64,000 nucleotides of DNA, taken from contig OZ020519.1 in NCBI GenBank assembly GCA_963971425.1, forward strand, positions 16,322,028 to 16,386,027. Direction: 5' to 3'. Position numbers and translations under genes: made by a program. This DNA is from Bryoerythrophyllum caledonicum. Taxonomy: Eukaryota; Streptophyta; Bryopsida; Pottiales; Pottiaceae. Each line of letters begins with the position of its first letter. The stretch's first letter is position 1. Shown one piece after another: positions 12,200-24,025 of the stretch. The notes beneath the pieces were generated by a model. It saw nothing but the letters and a program-made list of their open reading frames with translations. It did not search any database and was not told the origin of the DNA.

Positions 12200-13815
12200 A
12201 TGGCCATGGGAGTGACCTCTCTTTTGGGCCGCTCAGCTCTCGGCGGCCCATGTTGTGGTGAGTGTCTTTCTTTCTCTTTTTGCACATACTTCCTCTTGAA
12301 TGCGATGTGGGTTTCTCTGGGTCTGGAGGAATTTTTGTGTTTTTACGTGTATGTGAGGGTTAGAAATTTAGGGTTTCCGGAATGTGTATAGTTGGCTTGG
12401 AATGGCGTGTAATGGGTTCCATGGTTGGATGGGCTTTGAAAAAATTTAGCCTTCGCCTTGTTTGTAAGGGTTGTGGTTAGATTTTAAAGGTTGGTTTAGG
12501 AAGTTAGGGTTCACGGAATGTGCACAGGAGAGGTCAATATTTTGATGTGAGTTTCAGCTCGTTTGTGTCTGAAGAGCTTTTGTGGTTTTCTCAAATATGA
12601 GTCTTATGGGGGTCGCAGTTAGTTTCACAAGGTCTGGTCAGAGATTCAGTTACAGACCACACACAGCAGCTGGTTTTACACACAGAGATGCCAATTTCTC
12701 GATTGGAATGGTGTAAAAATGGGTTACATGGTTTCATAAACTGGATGGCTTCTGAGGATCATTAGTTTGCTGGAGTTAGTGATTAAGAGAGCATGTAGGT
12801 TTCACGGTTGAAGTCTATGATTAGATGGCTGAGCTATATGATTAGGTGGTTGAATTAAACGATGATACGGTTGGAATGAAATGAAATCGTTCAGGAACTG
12901 AAGGTTTTTTGCTGCGCAGATTATCGGACGAAGCTGGCCAGTGTAGCAACCTCACCTCGGTCATTCGCGGCGTCTCCTTCATGGCGAAGGCCAATCCAGT
13001 TCGATCCGCTCCATCACGGCGTGAGCCTCCAGCAACGGAAGGTGTCGAGGTTGACAATCTCCGCCGCCTCCGAGAGCTCGAGCGCAGACGGAGGCAAATC
13101 ACGGCAGAAGACGCGCGCGAAGGAGGACGTGGCGACGTTCCGGGAGAAAGTGAGCGACTACATCGAGCAGAAATCCGGCTACTTCTGGCTGGCGGGCCCG
13201 ATTCTGGCCACCGCCGCCGTCACGGTCCCGCCCGCGGTCCTGCCCCTGGCGGAGCTCCTGCGCAAGAACTTCCTGATGGGCCTGCTGGCCTCCTTCGGGC
13301 TGGACATCCTGTTCGTGCTCGCGGCGGACCTCTTCTTCGTGCTGGCGGACAAGGCAGGCCACCACCAGACCGTCGCGGGCGGCCCCGCGCCTTGGATCGC
13401 GCCCTGGGAGTACACCGGCTACCCCAAGGGCGAGCCCGTCATCACCAAGGTGGTGGCGTACCTGGGGGCCGCCGTGGGCGTCTTGGGCGTGGTCCTGTCG
13501 CTGTTCGTGGGTAAGCTCGCGGTGGGGCTGCCGGCGTTCGCGTCCTACTTGGCGCTCATCTTCGTGCAGGTCGCGTATGAGAGGCTTCTCATCAACGACA
13601 GGGTCCCGGCCTACCCTCTGGTTCCCCTCGTGTACACAATGTACAGGTTCAAGCAACTAGCGAGGGCCGCGTCGCTTGTAGCAGTGCTGGGAGGAGGAGC
13701 CCCACTAGCGTTCATAATCAAGCTGCTCACGGTTGTTTGGACATTCTACCTAGGCATACAGTTGACCCAGCTCCCCTGGCTCTACTCGACATGGAATTCC
13801 AATAAGGCAACCTAG
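12200..13815 (+). CDS. Predicted plastid multi-pass membrane protein, 2 exons
   Basis: Exon 1 is 12,200-12,257 and exon 2 is 12,920-13,815, giving 954 nt and 317 residues. The donor G|GTGAGT and acceptor GCGCAG|AT keep phase 1. The start is the ATG followed by GCCATGGG; exon 2 alone has no good in-frame ATG. Residues 1-80 are rich in S, A, R and T and poor in acids, a plastid transit peptide. From about residue 105 there are five or six hydrophobic segments (around YFWLAGPILATAAVTV, FLMGLLASFGLDILFVLA, VVAYLGAAVGVLGVVLSLFV, SYLALIFVQVAYERLL, LAFIIKLLTVVWTFYLG). I recognise it only as a plant-type conserved membrane protein without a firm name. An inner-envelope or thylakoid location is inferred. 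The coding exon is far more GC-rich than its surroundings. The 662-bp intron contains small internal duplications. Confidence 0.8.
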
Positions 13816-14475
13816 ATAGTGGAAGCACTGCCTTCGTGTACAGTCCCAGATCCAAAATTTGTGCAAACGTGGGTAGTACGATTTCTAGACCTAGTTTTTT
13901 TTCTCCCCCGTGTTGTTACTGATGCCCTAATCGATTGGTAATATCTTCTGTTTAGATCCCTTTCTATACCGAATTGCTGTATAAATGATGAAGAAATGAG
14001 TTGTCACGTTCTGAGGACATACCTTGTATGTCGGTCCTTCGTATTGACAGGAGGTAAAAACTCACGGCAGAGTTCTGTAACACATGCACCACCAGGCACC
14101 GTTTTATAATTGACAGAAGTGAAAACTTTCAAATTTACAGCCACTAAATTGGGGAAATCCCAGCACATGTTAACGACAAAAGCTGGAGAGATTATTCATT
14201 TGAAATGAAACCTACTTAGCCTACAAATTCTACTTATCCTAAGAATCAGGTGAACACCGGCTATTAGGCAGAAGCCAACTTGAATCTGAGCAGTGAGGTG
14301 CTTGTGTCTATCACCGACTGAAGGCGCAGTCCAGATCCGAATTCTTTGCGCTACATCCCTGAGCAGTCAAGCAAACGTTATCTCAATTCTTTGGACATCT
14401 TTACCCCCAAAGAGAGGATAGGAATTGAAGCATAACCGGAGTTCCTTAGGTAGATGTTATTACAGTAAAATGTGA
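13816..14475. other. Convergent 3' intergenic region
   Basis: A 660-bp gap lies between the stop of the plastid membrane protein gene (+) and the far end of the XTH gene (-). It probably carries both 3' UTRs. No other gene, repeat family or RNA is visible. Confidence 0.6.
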
Positions 14476-17376
14476 TCAGTTTTCTATCAAGTCTTCCTTG
14501 AGCAGTTTTACTTCAAATGTCGTCTTCCATAGAGAATATGGGAGGTAGTGGAAGGCTTCGAACTTTGTTGGCTTGTTCTTCTTCTTGTGTTTGTGCCCCT
14601 GGACGGGAGGAAGCGTTGCTGGCTTTGACCGCTTCGGAGCCGGTTTGGACTTCAGTGTCTTTCGCCATGGCCCTTTACTTGCTGATGGTGGCGTCCCACT
14701 GGTGACAATGCTGTTCAGATTTCCTGTCGCATCGACAGCATTCAGAGCATGATCAGTAGAATAATTAGGTTTGTAATGATGAACTAGATTAGAGCCGTTC
14801 ACACTAAACAACAATCTCGTAAACTTATCATTCACTACTAAGGTTCATGTTAGACACTGCAAGTCCCGTAAAAATTTAATTTTTCTCTTTGACCAATTTT
14901 GTATTGTTTTCTCAACTCATATGAAAACTTCTCGCTCGACCTACTACATCTACGTTTTTAGAATACTGAAATGATATCGAGAAACGTGAAATGTTTATCC
15001 TGCAATTAGAATTTGCACCTGGAGAGTTTTGCACAAGAGAGCCAGTGGCACCGAAATTTTCAAATTTTACAGTTATAGCCATTTCGTAAGGTCATATCAA
15101 AATGGGTGCCAGGGGTTACCAAGTTACTCACCTAGTCTTCGAGGACACTCTGGCGGAGCATGCACAGGATACCGCTCTTGATCGTCGCAATAACTGTACC
15201 ACATGAAATTCGAGCGAGCCCAATCCAACGCAATCAACTGTTTGTCAGACATCTCCTGCATCTCGTTATCGTTGAACCAAGCTTTGTAAGTCGGCAACGC
15301 GCACTCGGGCGGAGTGATCTGTATCGTCGGATCCCAGACACAGCCTTCCAGTTTAAAATTCGTGAACGTTGCATCGAAGGGACCCTGTGAATAGTTCACG
15401 TGGTACTGCCCTCCCTCTGTGGCCCATGTCGACCCGTCCCAAATCGTTGCATACGCGTTCATGGGCTTCGCAGGATACTGTATCCCTAGCTCCGGTCGGT
15501 TCACGTACCTTCGGATGGGAATGTCATCGATGAAAAACCTGCAGTTTCTCCCAAGATGTTAGCAACAATAGAGATATCCTTAGTAGAGATATTCTTAAAG
15601 ATTAGCAGTGAGGTGGTGAATATCAGGAGTTCGCCTAAGAGTTGCAAACACAAGGTATAATAAGGATCGTCATATTAACTATTATAGATGTTGACAGTAT
15701 TGTGTTATCTTACCGTATGAGGACCATCAAACATCAACAATTAATTCAACTCACAACCAAACTCTGCCAGTTTGTAAATATCTCTTATTAATCTATGACA
15801 TGTTAGTGGGGAGTCATAGTAAACAATCTAGAAGGAATGGTTTATGAGGAAATGAGCTACTGTACCCGAGTACAATTATCTTAATTTACCATTCTCTCAC
15901 TCCGTAAAATGCATGACAATATGTCATCAACCTCAACGGGTTTCAAGACAATCAGCATCCCACCTTTCGAAGAGTCAAATTATCCGGAATGCATTGAGTT
16001 TTAAGAAGTGACAAATCATCACATCATATGAAGTGAGAAAATGGTAATTCAAAATAACTCAGTAAGAATGAATTAGCTTTTTCATGCCGTAACTTCCACT
16101 AGTTTCCTGTACTGCAAAAAATTGAACTCCGATATATAGTACACAAAATCCTTGCAATGAACAATTATTAACAGATAAACCGGAATCACTTCTATCAGGG
16201 AAAGAAGCCAGAATTTGGTTGCAAGACAAATACTCACACAATGTGATGATACGTCCAGAGAATGCTGTAGTTATGGAAATCAAACGTGGGATCGAACCAC
16301 AGATGGAAGCGCTCCTCCCGTCCAGTGCCAGTGCTGCCGTCCGCGTAGATGTTCGTTTGCACAACATAGGGCTGGCCTGGTCGAACTCCCAGAAACTCCA
16401 TATCGACCTCGTCGTGATTGGAAGGATAGCTCCCTCCATTCGAAGTCTGAAACAATGCAATATCTCCATGGATCAAGAAGTAGAACACGAGCTGATAAAA
16501 AAATTAACCCAGGTGCTGTCCTATGTAAGAAACGTAACTCAATTTATCAGTGATCCAATGATCGTACTGTTCAGTGTGAGTTGAAGAGCCCTTTCCAGTG
16601 AAGAAATAGAACTTGAGCTGATGAAATACTTCAATCCAGACATTGTTCACTGTAAAACAGTGTGTTCAGCGATTCAATCATACCGATCAAGATGTAGAAC
16701 ATGAACTGATGAAATTAATCAACGCAGACGTTGTTCGATGTAAAAAAAATGATTCAGGTGATCATTATACTTACATAAAATGCTGAAACGATACCAGCGG
16801 AGTCGCCTCCGACGCCACACGGCAGCTTGATCGCCGCATTGAAGAACCCTCGGAACACCGAATTCTGCGACACGATCCCCGATCCTGGAGACCAAAACCA
16901 GGTAAGATTCAGGGAAGCGAACCATGGAACGTTAACAACTGCAGAGAGACACTTCTTGGCCCTGCATTTCGTACTCGAGCTGAGTTAGGTCGATTCTTGA
17001 GTGCCCTATGATGACCCACTGGCGCCCTCACCACATGAGATCTGCTATTCTTGGGGTAGGGGATCTAATCCTGCAGAACCTAAACCGAACATGCATCGCA
17101 ACCTTCCTCATGGTTTGTACCTGAGCGGCTCTCCAAGCGCAACCGGATCGTGCTCCCGTCGTCGCGCGAGCTGTCAATGTCGCCCGGCGCCCCGAACATT
17201 GGCACGAACTGCGGTTGCGCCGCAGACGCGTTGATCTCTGAGACCTTAGAGTACACGCTCACGTCAAGAACGGGAAGATGAGCCTTCCGATGGAGCGCTG
17301 ACAACGTCGCCTCGATCACTGGCAAGTGCAGCAGGAGCGCAAATACCATGATCCCCGAGCACAAAACTCGCCTCAT
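14476..17376 (-). CDS. Xyloglucan endotransglucosylase/hydrolase (XTH)
   Basis: A secreted GH16 enzyme that cuts and religates xyloglucan in the cell wall. Exons are 17,376-17,121, 16,884-16,775, 16,446-16,238, 15,538-15,132 and a proposed last exon 14,837-14,476. The sum is 1,344 nt (447 residues), and all junctions are GT-AG in phase. The start gives a signal peptide (residues 1-27, [19 protein letters not shown]...). Exon 3 has the catalytic motif [10 protein letters not shown]: first Glu nucleophile, last Glu acid/base. The XTH C-terminal domain ends near residue 327 with cysteines in [11 protein letters not shown] and PPEC. The FLGVRPG context, without the usual N-glycosylation site after the motif, resembles group III-B XTHs. 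The last exon adds a lysine/proline-rich tail of about 118 residues not usual for the family. If that intron is retained, translation stops two codons into it, giving a normal 329-residue enzyme. Confidence 0.9.
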
Positions 17377-17931
17377 GATCTCTTCTCTCACCCCCCGTCT
17401 CCACTCCGCTCCAATCAATGCTCTCCTCATATGAAAATCCAGCGCAAAGACGATCCTGCTCACAACTCCTCACCACTGCAACTCCCGCAGAAGCTCTCAC
17501 GCTCAATTTTTATGCTTCCAAACTCATGGAAAACTATTCCTGCTCCTCATGATCCTTTCCGCAAATCCTCTCAACTCCGAAATCTCTCCTCTGCTCACGT
17601 ACTTTTTTCAAAGCCTTAAACTACCGTGAGTAGCTGAAACTTCCACACGCTCACGTCTCCGACTCTCTTCCGCCGCTCCCTCCGAATCCGCTACCAAACC
17701 TTCGGAAACACGACCTTCTCATGAACAAAGTGCAGCTCTACACACAGCAAATGGAAGAAGACACCGCGAGACTGGTACAGTCTTCGATCCTCCGAAGTTG
17801 ATGAAGGGATGGATGAATGTGGATGGATGAATTCCAAATGTTGCGTTCATGAGTGGGGAAGGTGATGAATGAAATATTGAGGCGGGGAGAGCTCGTGCGA
17901 GATGGTGACTGCTCCGTCGCCCGCTCTCATT
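17377..17931 (-). promoter_or_regulatory. XTH upstream region
   Basis: This is 5' flank and probable 5' UTR of the XTH gene, bounded upstream by a MITE at 17,932. It is C/T-rich on the plus strand. No clear TATA box or named motif could be assigned with confidence. Confidence 0.4.
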
Positions 17932-18288
17932 TAAGGTAAGCCCCCCTAAAACCGACAAGTTAAGGAATGTGCATATATGGAGAGAGGAGATAATTATACT
18001 AATATTTTTCAGTGATATCCAATAGAATTACAATTTCAATCCAAGTGATTTCATATTTTTCCGATGAAAACTGAATTAGTTATGAATTTTCAAACTGTGC
18101 AGCCATGTTTAGTGGGTGGCCAGCAGTAGGTACCCCCATAACCGACGACCAAAAGTAAGGGTCTTGACTAATAGCAAACCTCCATTTGGAGCTCAGTTGG
18201 TTGTAATGGGATGGAAGAGGGTTGGATATACCCTAGTTTTATAAGTATTGGCTATGGGTTTTTGTTGGATATTGGGGGGCTTACCTTA
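17932..18288 (+). mobile_element. MITE family C, copy 1
   Basis: A 357-bp element with terminal repeats TAAGGTAAGCCCCCC (17,932-17,946) and the exact inverse GGGGGGCTTACCTTA (18,274-18,288). An inverted second copy of nearly the same length lies at 22,676-23,025, sharing most of the interior (for example ATATATGGAGAGAGGAGATA and GTTTAGTGGGTGGCCAGC). Outermost TA on both sides fits a TA target duplication as in Stowaway/Tc1-mariner MITEs. It has no ORF. It sits 556 bp upstream of the XTH start codon. Confidence 0.75.
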
Positions 18289-20255
18289 TACTTTACACTA
18301 AGTTACTATGGGATTCGGTGTGGCTTAAGAATTACTTTAACTTATTTTAGCTATGTAGCTCACACTAGATATAAATGTAGAGTATCCTATGGAGTGAGGT
18401 AAGTATAGTCATTTGTCTTACTAAAATTGACCATCATCTACGGATTCCATCTCTTATATCTACCACAAAAATAGATAGCTTCCTGTACACCAACATTTGG
18501 GTTGTTCTAGCAGATGTTGTAAAGGGAGCTCTAAGAGTAAATGTCAAGATGAGCTAGGGGGATTGGAGAACAACCTTCCACCAAAATATACAAATGTAAT
18601 TTTTCCTACTCCAAAGAGTTACTAAAGTTGACTAAGTAGTGTTAGATTTAGATTTAGTGTTGACCGCATACTAACATTTTTGTATTTGATTCCTTACAAC
18701 CATAACCTCCAAGGAAGTTGGGCACCTTTTTACCTAATATTATGTAGAAGATTACGCTATTTTGGAAAATGGAATGAAAATCATCTCTCTCAGTCCCAAT
18801 CGTATAATCAAAACCACTCGGATCCATTGAGTGTTATGATTTGTTGAGAGCTGGCATGCCATTCAAATATATTATTCCTCTTCTCACATCAAGTAAAAGT
18901 CACTCTTATACGGTAGGTCCGTATAGTATGGTACCATCGTATAGGGTAGTATAGAATTCCCTTGTGAATCATTGCCCTACACCATGTCATTCACTCATGA
19001 AACCTCTTGTCCCAGTCACTGAATTTTACTTTCATTTTGCTGGTAAATTTCAAAGCAGAATAAAAATAATAAAATAAATAAATTATATAGATCTAAGCAA
19101 CAAAAAGAATTTGTTTTCCAAAAAGGTAGTATGGGGTAAGTTAAAAATAAATAGAGGGAGAGTAATGTTAGTGTATAGGCCCCGATGAATGAAGAGTTTA
19201 TTGGGGTAGTGCTACTAAATGTGTTATTATAAGGAAAGGAAGAATGAAATTATTCACCTATCTCTCTTCTACCACATTACACTTGTGATGTGGTTAGAAA
19301 CGCAACATCATTTCATTTGAGCAGCTGGAAAGTAATAAGTTGGAGAAGGGTAGGTAACAATGAATTACCGGCTTCAATCCAACTCATTACCTCAAAAAAA
19401 AAAAGAGTAGTGTAGCTTGTACATGGTCCTTGAATTTACATTGCATAATGGAGGACCAACTACCACTTGACCAGAATGATTAGGTGCCTCATGAAACTAA
19501 GGACTAGGTCACTTCTATCATAGCACCATGTTAAAAATGCTTCTCAATATGCAAAACAAATTCAAAAGTAAATAGTTTCTTGGTGAAATTATACCCTTTC
19601 GAGCCTTTAAAGGCCGTTTGATACCATTTTCAATGGTGTTTTCTAATGTAGAAATTTTAAATTTTAAAATTCACCTTTAAAGGGTGGAACTTTTTTTTTT
19701 GGTAAGCGATGGGACAATTTAGTGCTACGGTTGTAACTAGGGCTTGTTTCCATGTGCATATAGACGAGGACAACATTTGGAGCATAGCCTTGCTATCTAA
19801 ATTAGCATTGCAATATTCATCAAGTGGTCATGTAAAGGGAAAATGTCACTTTTTAAACGAATAATATAAGAAACTTTTATTTTAATCAATATTTCAAATA
19901 ATATCTTAAGGTTTTGATTTGATCACAGAATTCTAAACGTTTATATAAGAATTTTTTGATTGTATCAATGTTATTTTTTCTGGTTATGTATAACTAGAAT
20001 GCAATGATTTTTTTTAGTATCACTTTTGTGAAATATAGATGAAAATTGGAAGAAAAAGGCTAGAAAATGATGAATATTTTAGATGAAGTCGTTGCCAAAT
20101 CCAATGAGGTGCTTGCATTATTTTAGCCATTGAAGATGTTACATCTCCACCGTTGATCTTGTTCTCAAACCCTTCGTGTTGCTTGTGAAGCGACTTTGAG
20201 TGCACCATCAAAGTCCATCCGGCTTCTTCAATTGAAATTTTCGGATACTTAACCA
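18289..20255. other. Intergenic DNA, no clear gene
   Basis: AT-rich, with no supported gene. A 78-codon open stretch at 20,020-20,256 (-) begins with a protein-like sequence (start MVKYPKISIEEAGWTLM) and stops immediately beside the next transposon. It may be a gene or transposon fragment, but nothing identifies it. No tRNA, rRNA or terminal repeats are seen. Confidence 0.35.
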
Positions 20256-20949
20256 TTAACCCCTAAAGGACAATTTGTCCCCGTAGGGGACAAAATTAAT
20301 TTTGAGCACCTTCCTAAATATCCATCTTTTAAGATAACTTCTTGAATTTTTTACTGTTAATAGAAATACAAATTACCTTTACAAGGAATCCTTTCTTCCT
20401 TTATTTGGACTTACAGGGAAAAAGTTATGGTGCTTCAAACATAAAAAGCTTGACTCTTCTTGCAGCTCGTCAAGATACTACTATATAGAGATGAATAGTG
20501 CTACTGTAGAGTTCACAATTGCACTTTTTGAGGTGGGTAGTAGTGAAGGAAAGTTCTTGGCACCTTTGTTGTTATCACTTAAAAATGCATAGAAATTAAG
20601 GATTTTACTTCTTTTTTAAAATCTTTTTATCTATTGTTAGAATATGATCTAATGATTCTATTAACCATTTGGATTTTATATCCAATAGTTATTTATCTAT
20701 TTGAAAAATAAAACAACTTTCCTAAGTAAAGAGCCACTTTCTATACCCATAGTTGTTGCACGACCATTTTTCTTATCATAAATACCTCGAATTTTGGCGT
20801 GCAATGACCTAAGACTAATAGTTAGCTTGAAGATCCAACGGTTGAAAATAGTGTGAAGACGTTTGAATAAGTCTAATAGTATCTCGTTTCAAAGTGGCAG
20901 TTTTGGGGTGGTTTTGGTGAAGCACAAGGCCTAGTCCTTTAGGGATTAA
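20256..20949. mobile_element. TTAA-type element, ~694 bp
   Basis: The left end is TTAACCCCTAAAGGACAA and the right end is CCTAGTCCTTTAGGGATTAA, an imperfect inverted repeat with TTAA at each edge. Inside the left end lies a GTCCCCGTAGGGGAC hairpin. An equivalent GTCCCCTGAGGGGAC hairpin sits inside the right end of the 59,841-61,424 element, which supports a common family. No transposase ORF is seen. Confidence 0.6.
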
Positions 20950-21204
20950 AAGCCAAACGGGAACCATATTACAGGGGGGCATATTTTTCCTATGTAGAAT
21001 ACAAAAAATGTACTAAAGTGTAGCTTGTCTTACACCTTTGGATTGAAGATTCTTCAATCAACAACTTTCCTTTGGAAGTCATTTCGTGAACCTTATCATG
21101 TTCAAATACGACATTGTACATGTAGAATAATGTGGCCACCACACGCTTCTTGTCATGTTTAAGGGCTAATGCCCTATTTCAATTTCAAAAAAATGATCCT
21201 GTAA

Positions 21205-21405
21205 ACCGTTATTTGAATATAGTGTGGACCAAAGTAGTTTGAGTTTCTACACTAATTGGAAATTTACATCCAATCCGCTACTAACACACACTTGCTTGAA
21301 AACCAATACCCAATCAATTTTTGACATGCATGTGCTTGATGTAAATTAGTGTGGGTGATCCACATCAATCATAAATCCACACTATATTCAGTGAACAGTG
21401 TAGTG
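21205..21405. mobile_element. MITE family A, copy 2 (nested)
   Basis: An inverted copy of 3487-3693. It shares ACACTAATTGGAAATTTACAT-type sequence, GACATGCATGTGCTTGATG, TTAGTGTGGGTGATCCAC and the end CACTATATTCAGTGAACAG-TGTAGTG. It lies inside the foldback element. Confidence 0.55.
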
Positions 21406-21501
21406 GACAATTCTCATTTGTAATGCCAACTAAATCCCAAGCCATTACCCAACGCAGATATCCCTACATTGGTCAATTCGTGATAGACACTTGTGAGGCA
21501 C

Positions 21502-22494
21502 TTAATCCTTTACCGCCTAAATCATGTTTTTCCACAATCAAGATATTTGCTGATTTTTTAACTTACTTGTCTAGAAAATGAATGCCCAATTTTAGTATCC
21601 AATCTTACGAAATTGAACTCAAACCATGACCTACTTTGGGGAATATTTGCACAACATCCAACGGTTGATGGAATAGGTTAAAGTGTTTAATGTTATCATA
21701 CATTGGTAATGAAAACTGTGGACTTTGGAGGGTATACTACTTTACCCATCGATAGTTTCTTGCAAGAATTTTTTACTTTGAATAAAAGAAGTTCACATGT
21801 GCATTGTTATCATACATGTGAATGTTCACATGTGCATTGTTATCATACATGTGAATGTTCACATGTGCATTGTTATCATACATGTGAATGTTCACATGTG
21901 CATTGTTATCATACATGTGAATGTTCACATGTGCATTGTTATCATACATGTGAATGTTCACATGTGCATTGTTATCATACATGTGAATGTTCACATGTGC
22001 ATTGTTATCATACATAGCTTTGCATTGACATATCACATGTGAAAAAAATATTCATACATGATTACAGATGATTTATTTACTTTTGTCTACTTGATTGTAT
22101 ACGGGAATGTTCCGAACTCATACAAATGAAAACGGAAGTATTGTATGCAATGAAAGAAATAAACAATCACAAACCAATAGAGAATATCTAAAAGACAAAT
22201 TTCATTCATAATTTAAGACCAAAATCATTTTACATGTGTACAAAATACAACATAGCATGGGGCATGGTATTCACTGTATTTTAGTGTATTTGATGTATTT
22301 TGTGATGTATTCATTGGCTTTTCCATGAGTTCTATAACTCCAAATCATGATCAAAATTTTGTAGAGTATTCATGTATTATGTGCCCAAATTTGAACTTCA
22401 CATTTCACAACCTAATTCCTCATGGATTTCATGCAACTTGAGTTCTAACACCTCCAGAGTCCCATTTTGGGTCTCGTGGACACTAAAGCATTAA
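21502..22494 (-). mobile_element. TTAA subfamily 2, copy B (nested)
   Basis: TTAA at each edge, about 993 bp, inverted relative to copy A at 60,199-60,981. Both share a terminal TTTAGTG(C/T)CC, an AGACCCAAAATGGGACTC block, ATGATTTGGAGTTATAGAAC and the CCTCCAAAGTCCACA segment. Copy B is longer than copy A mainly because of the 33-bp tandem array at 21,791-22,015. Confidence 0.65.
21791..22015. repeat. 33-bp minisatellite, 7 units, hairpin-forming
   Basis: Seven nearly identical 33-bp units begin at 21,791, 21,824, 21,857, 21,890, 21,923, 21,956 and 21,989; the last is incomplete. Each unit contains TTCACATGT and, 13 bases later, ACATGTGAA, a 9-bp inverted repeat. Because 33 is divisible by three, three long repetitive reading frames appear. 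They are artefacts of the array and not proteins. The homologous spot in copy A (about 60,620-60,700) is not expanded. Confidence 0.9.
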
Positions 22495-22675
22495 TCCTTA
22501 AACTTTAGAAGGTGACTAGAGTATTCCACATGTATGATGTCGTATTTGAACATGATAAGGTTCATATATTGAAATGACCTCCAAATGAAAGATGTTAATT
22601 GATGTATCTCTAATCCAAAGGTGTAAATTTTGCTAAACTTTAATACGATTTTTGTGCGTAAAATACATGCCTGTA

Positions 22676-23025
22676 TAAGGTATGCCTCCCCATAACCAAC
22701 AAAAACCCATAGCCAACGCCTATAAAATTGGGGTATATCCAACCCTCTTCCATCCCATTACCACCAACTCAATTCCAAATGGAGGTTTGCTATTAGTTAC
22801 TTTTGGTTGTTGGTTAATGGGGGGTACCTATCGCTGGCCACCCACTAAACATGGCTGCACAATTTGAAAATTCATAACTAATTCAGTTTTCATCAAAAAA
22901 ATATGAAATCACTTGGGTAGGAATTGTAATTCCATTGGCTATCACTGAAAAATAATTGTATAATTATCTCCTCTCTCCATATATGCACATTCCTTAACTT
23001 GTCGGTTTTAGGGGGGCTTACCTTA
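22676..23025 (-). mobile_element. MITE family C, copy 2
   Basis: A 350-bp inverted copy of 17,932-18,288. The ends are TAAGGTATGCCTCCCC and GGGGGGCTTACCTTA. It abuts the foldback element and lies about 1 kb upstream of the ACX4 start codon. Confidence 0.75.
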
Positions 23026-24025
23026 CATGGTTCCCAACCGACGTTTAAGGGTTGATCCAGTCCAGGCAGCATGTCTGCTGACGTGGAACCCATAATGCTG
23101 AGGTGGCACTTAAACAACGGCGGGGTTGAAACTTTCGAGGGAAATCCACATCCTCAACCATCACCAACCTCAAAACCAACACCATGATCATGTACTGAAG
23201 GAGTACATTTTCTTTCCCAAATCCTTCCAGATCACAGGTTTCCAATACCGCGACGGTCACGGACGTGAACCCAATTCCACCCGTACATATGTGTCTCACC
23301 AGATATCAACAAACAATATGGTAATATCGTGGTGATACCTAGCCGATACCATGGAGATATCCACTTAACACCGCTTTAATATCCGGCCATGGCGCTCATC
23401 TTGCACACTAGACATGAATTCTGAGGTGTTTTACGGTGGTTTTGTTTTTTTCTTCTGAGTTTAGCACACTTGTGGAGGTTCGGAGGCGCTCAGTTTTTCT
23501 CTAATTGTGGGAGCATCAGGTGCGTTGTATTGCATCAGTTCGTTTCTTGTGATTCTCTCTCTTGCGCGGATCGTTTTGGTGTGCTTCGATGGTGATTTGG
23601 TGCTTAGTTTGCGTGCTGAGAAATTATGACAATTGCGTGTCACCGGTTTTGAAGTTGTGTTTTATTTTAGAGTTAAAAATTCCGTGTGAGTGCGTTTCTG
23701 GTCGGTCTTCTGAATTTGTTCAAGCTTTTGGATTTTCTTGAAATTTAGTTCACGCCTTTGGTTTTCTTCTGTTTTAGCTGAGGATTTATCTTAGGTTTAA
23801 GGCTGTTGTTTCTTAAAGCTTGGAAGGAGGTGCGTCTTATGTCTGAATTTGAGGAGATTTGTTGTTCTCTTTGGAAGATGAGAAAGTTTTTCTCCGTGAC
23901 GTGTAATTAGGTTATGATCGACGAAGTAGGATGGATTTTATTGTAAGCGTGAGAATTCTGCTTCAATTTTGAAGTTCTGTTGCTTGCAGTTGCCTAGATC
24001 GTCCCTGGTGACGAGAATAGGAAGT
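23026..24025 (+). promoter_or_regulatory. ACX4 upstream region and 5' UTR
   Basis: This is 1 kb between the MITE and the ACX4 start. At 23,070-23,080 there is a TGACGTGG motif (bZIP/ABRE-like core). From about 23,400 the composition becomes T/G-rich and leader-like, probably long 5' UTR, possibly with an untranslated intron. No other ORF is convincing. Confidence 0.4.

Larger units (their letters stand above)
20971..22675. mobile_element. Foldback-type element with ~170-bp inverted repeats
   Basis: About 20,983-21,148 matches 22,493-22,676 in reverse complement (shared blocks TTACACCTTTGGATTGAAGA-like, AACCTTATCATGTTCAAATA and CATACATGT-like). The ends read near TACAGG..GGCAT. A third, isolated arm lies at about 59,090-59,215. 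The interior is filled by other elements (MITE A copy 2 and a TTAA-subfamily copy), so it is a composite. The right end touches MITE C copy 2 directly. No ORF encodes a transposase. Confidence 0.55.

Noticed and set aside
12909-13514. 201-codon plus-strand ORF and 185-codon minus-strand ORF (13,099-13,656)
   Set aside because: Both are out-of-frame shadows of the GC-rich exon of the plastid membrane protein, with low-complexity R/G/A/E translations.
21703-22042. Long repetitive ORFs on both strands and a possible CRISPR array
   Set aside because: The 33-bp units are contiguous with no unique spacers. The unit length is a multiple of three, so several frames stay open automatically. It is a minisatellite in a transposon.
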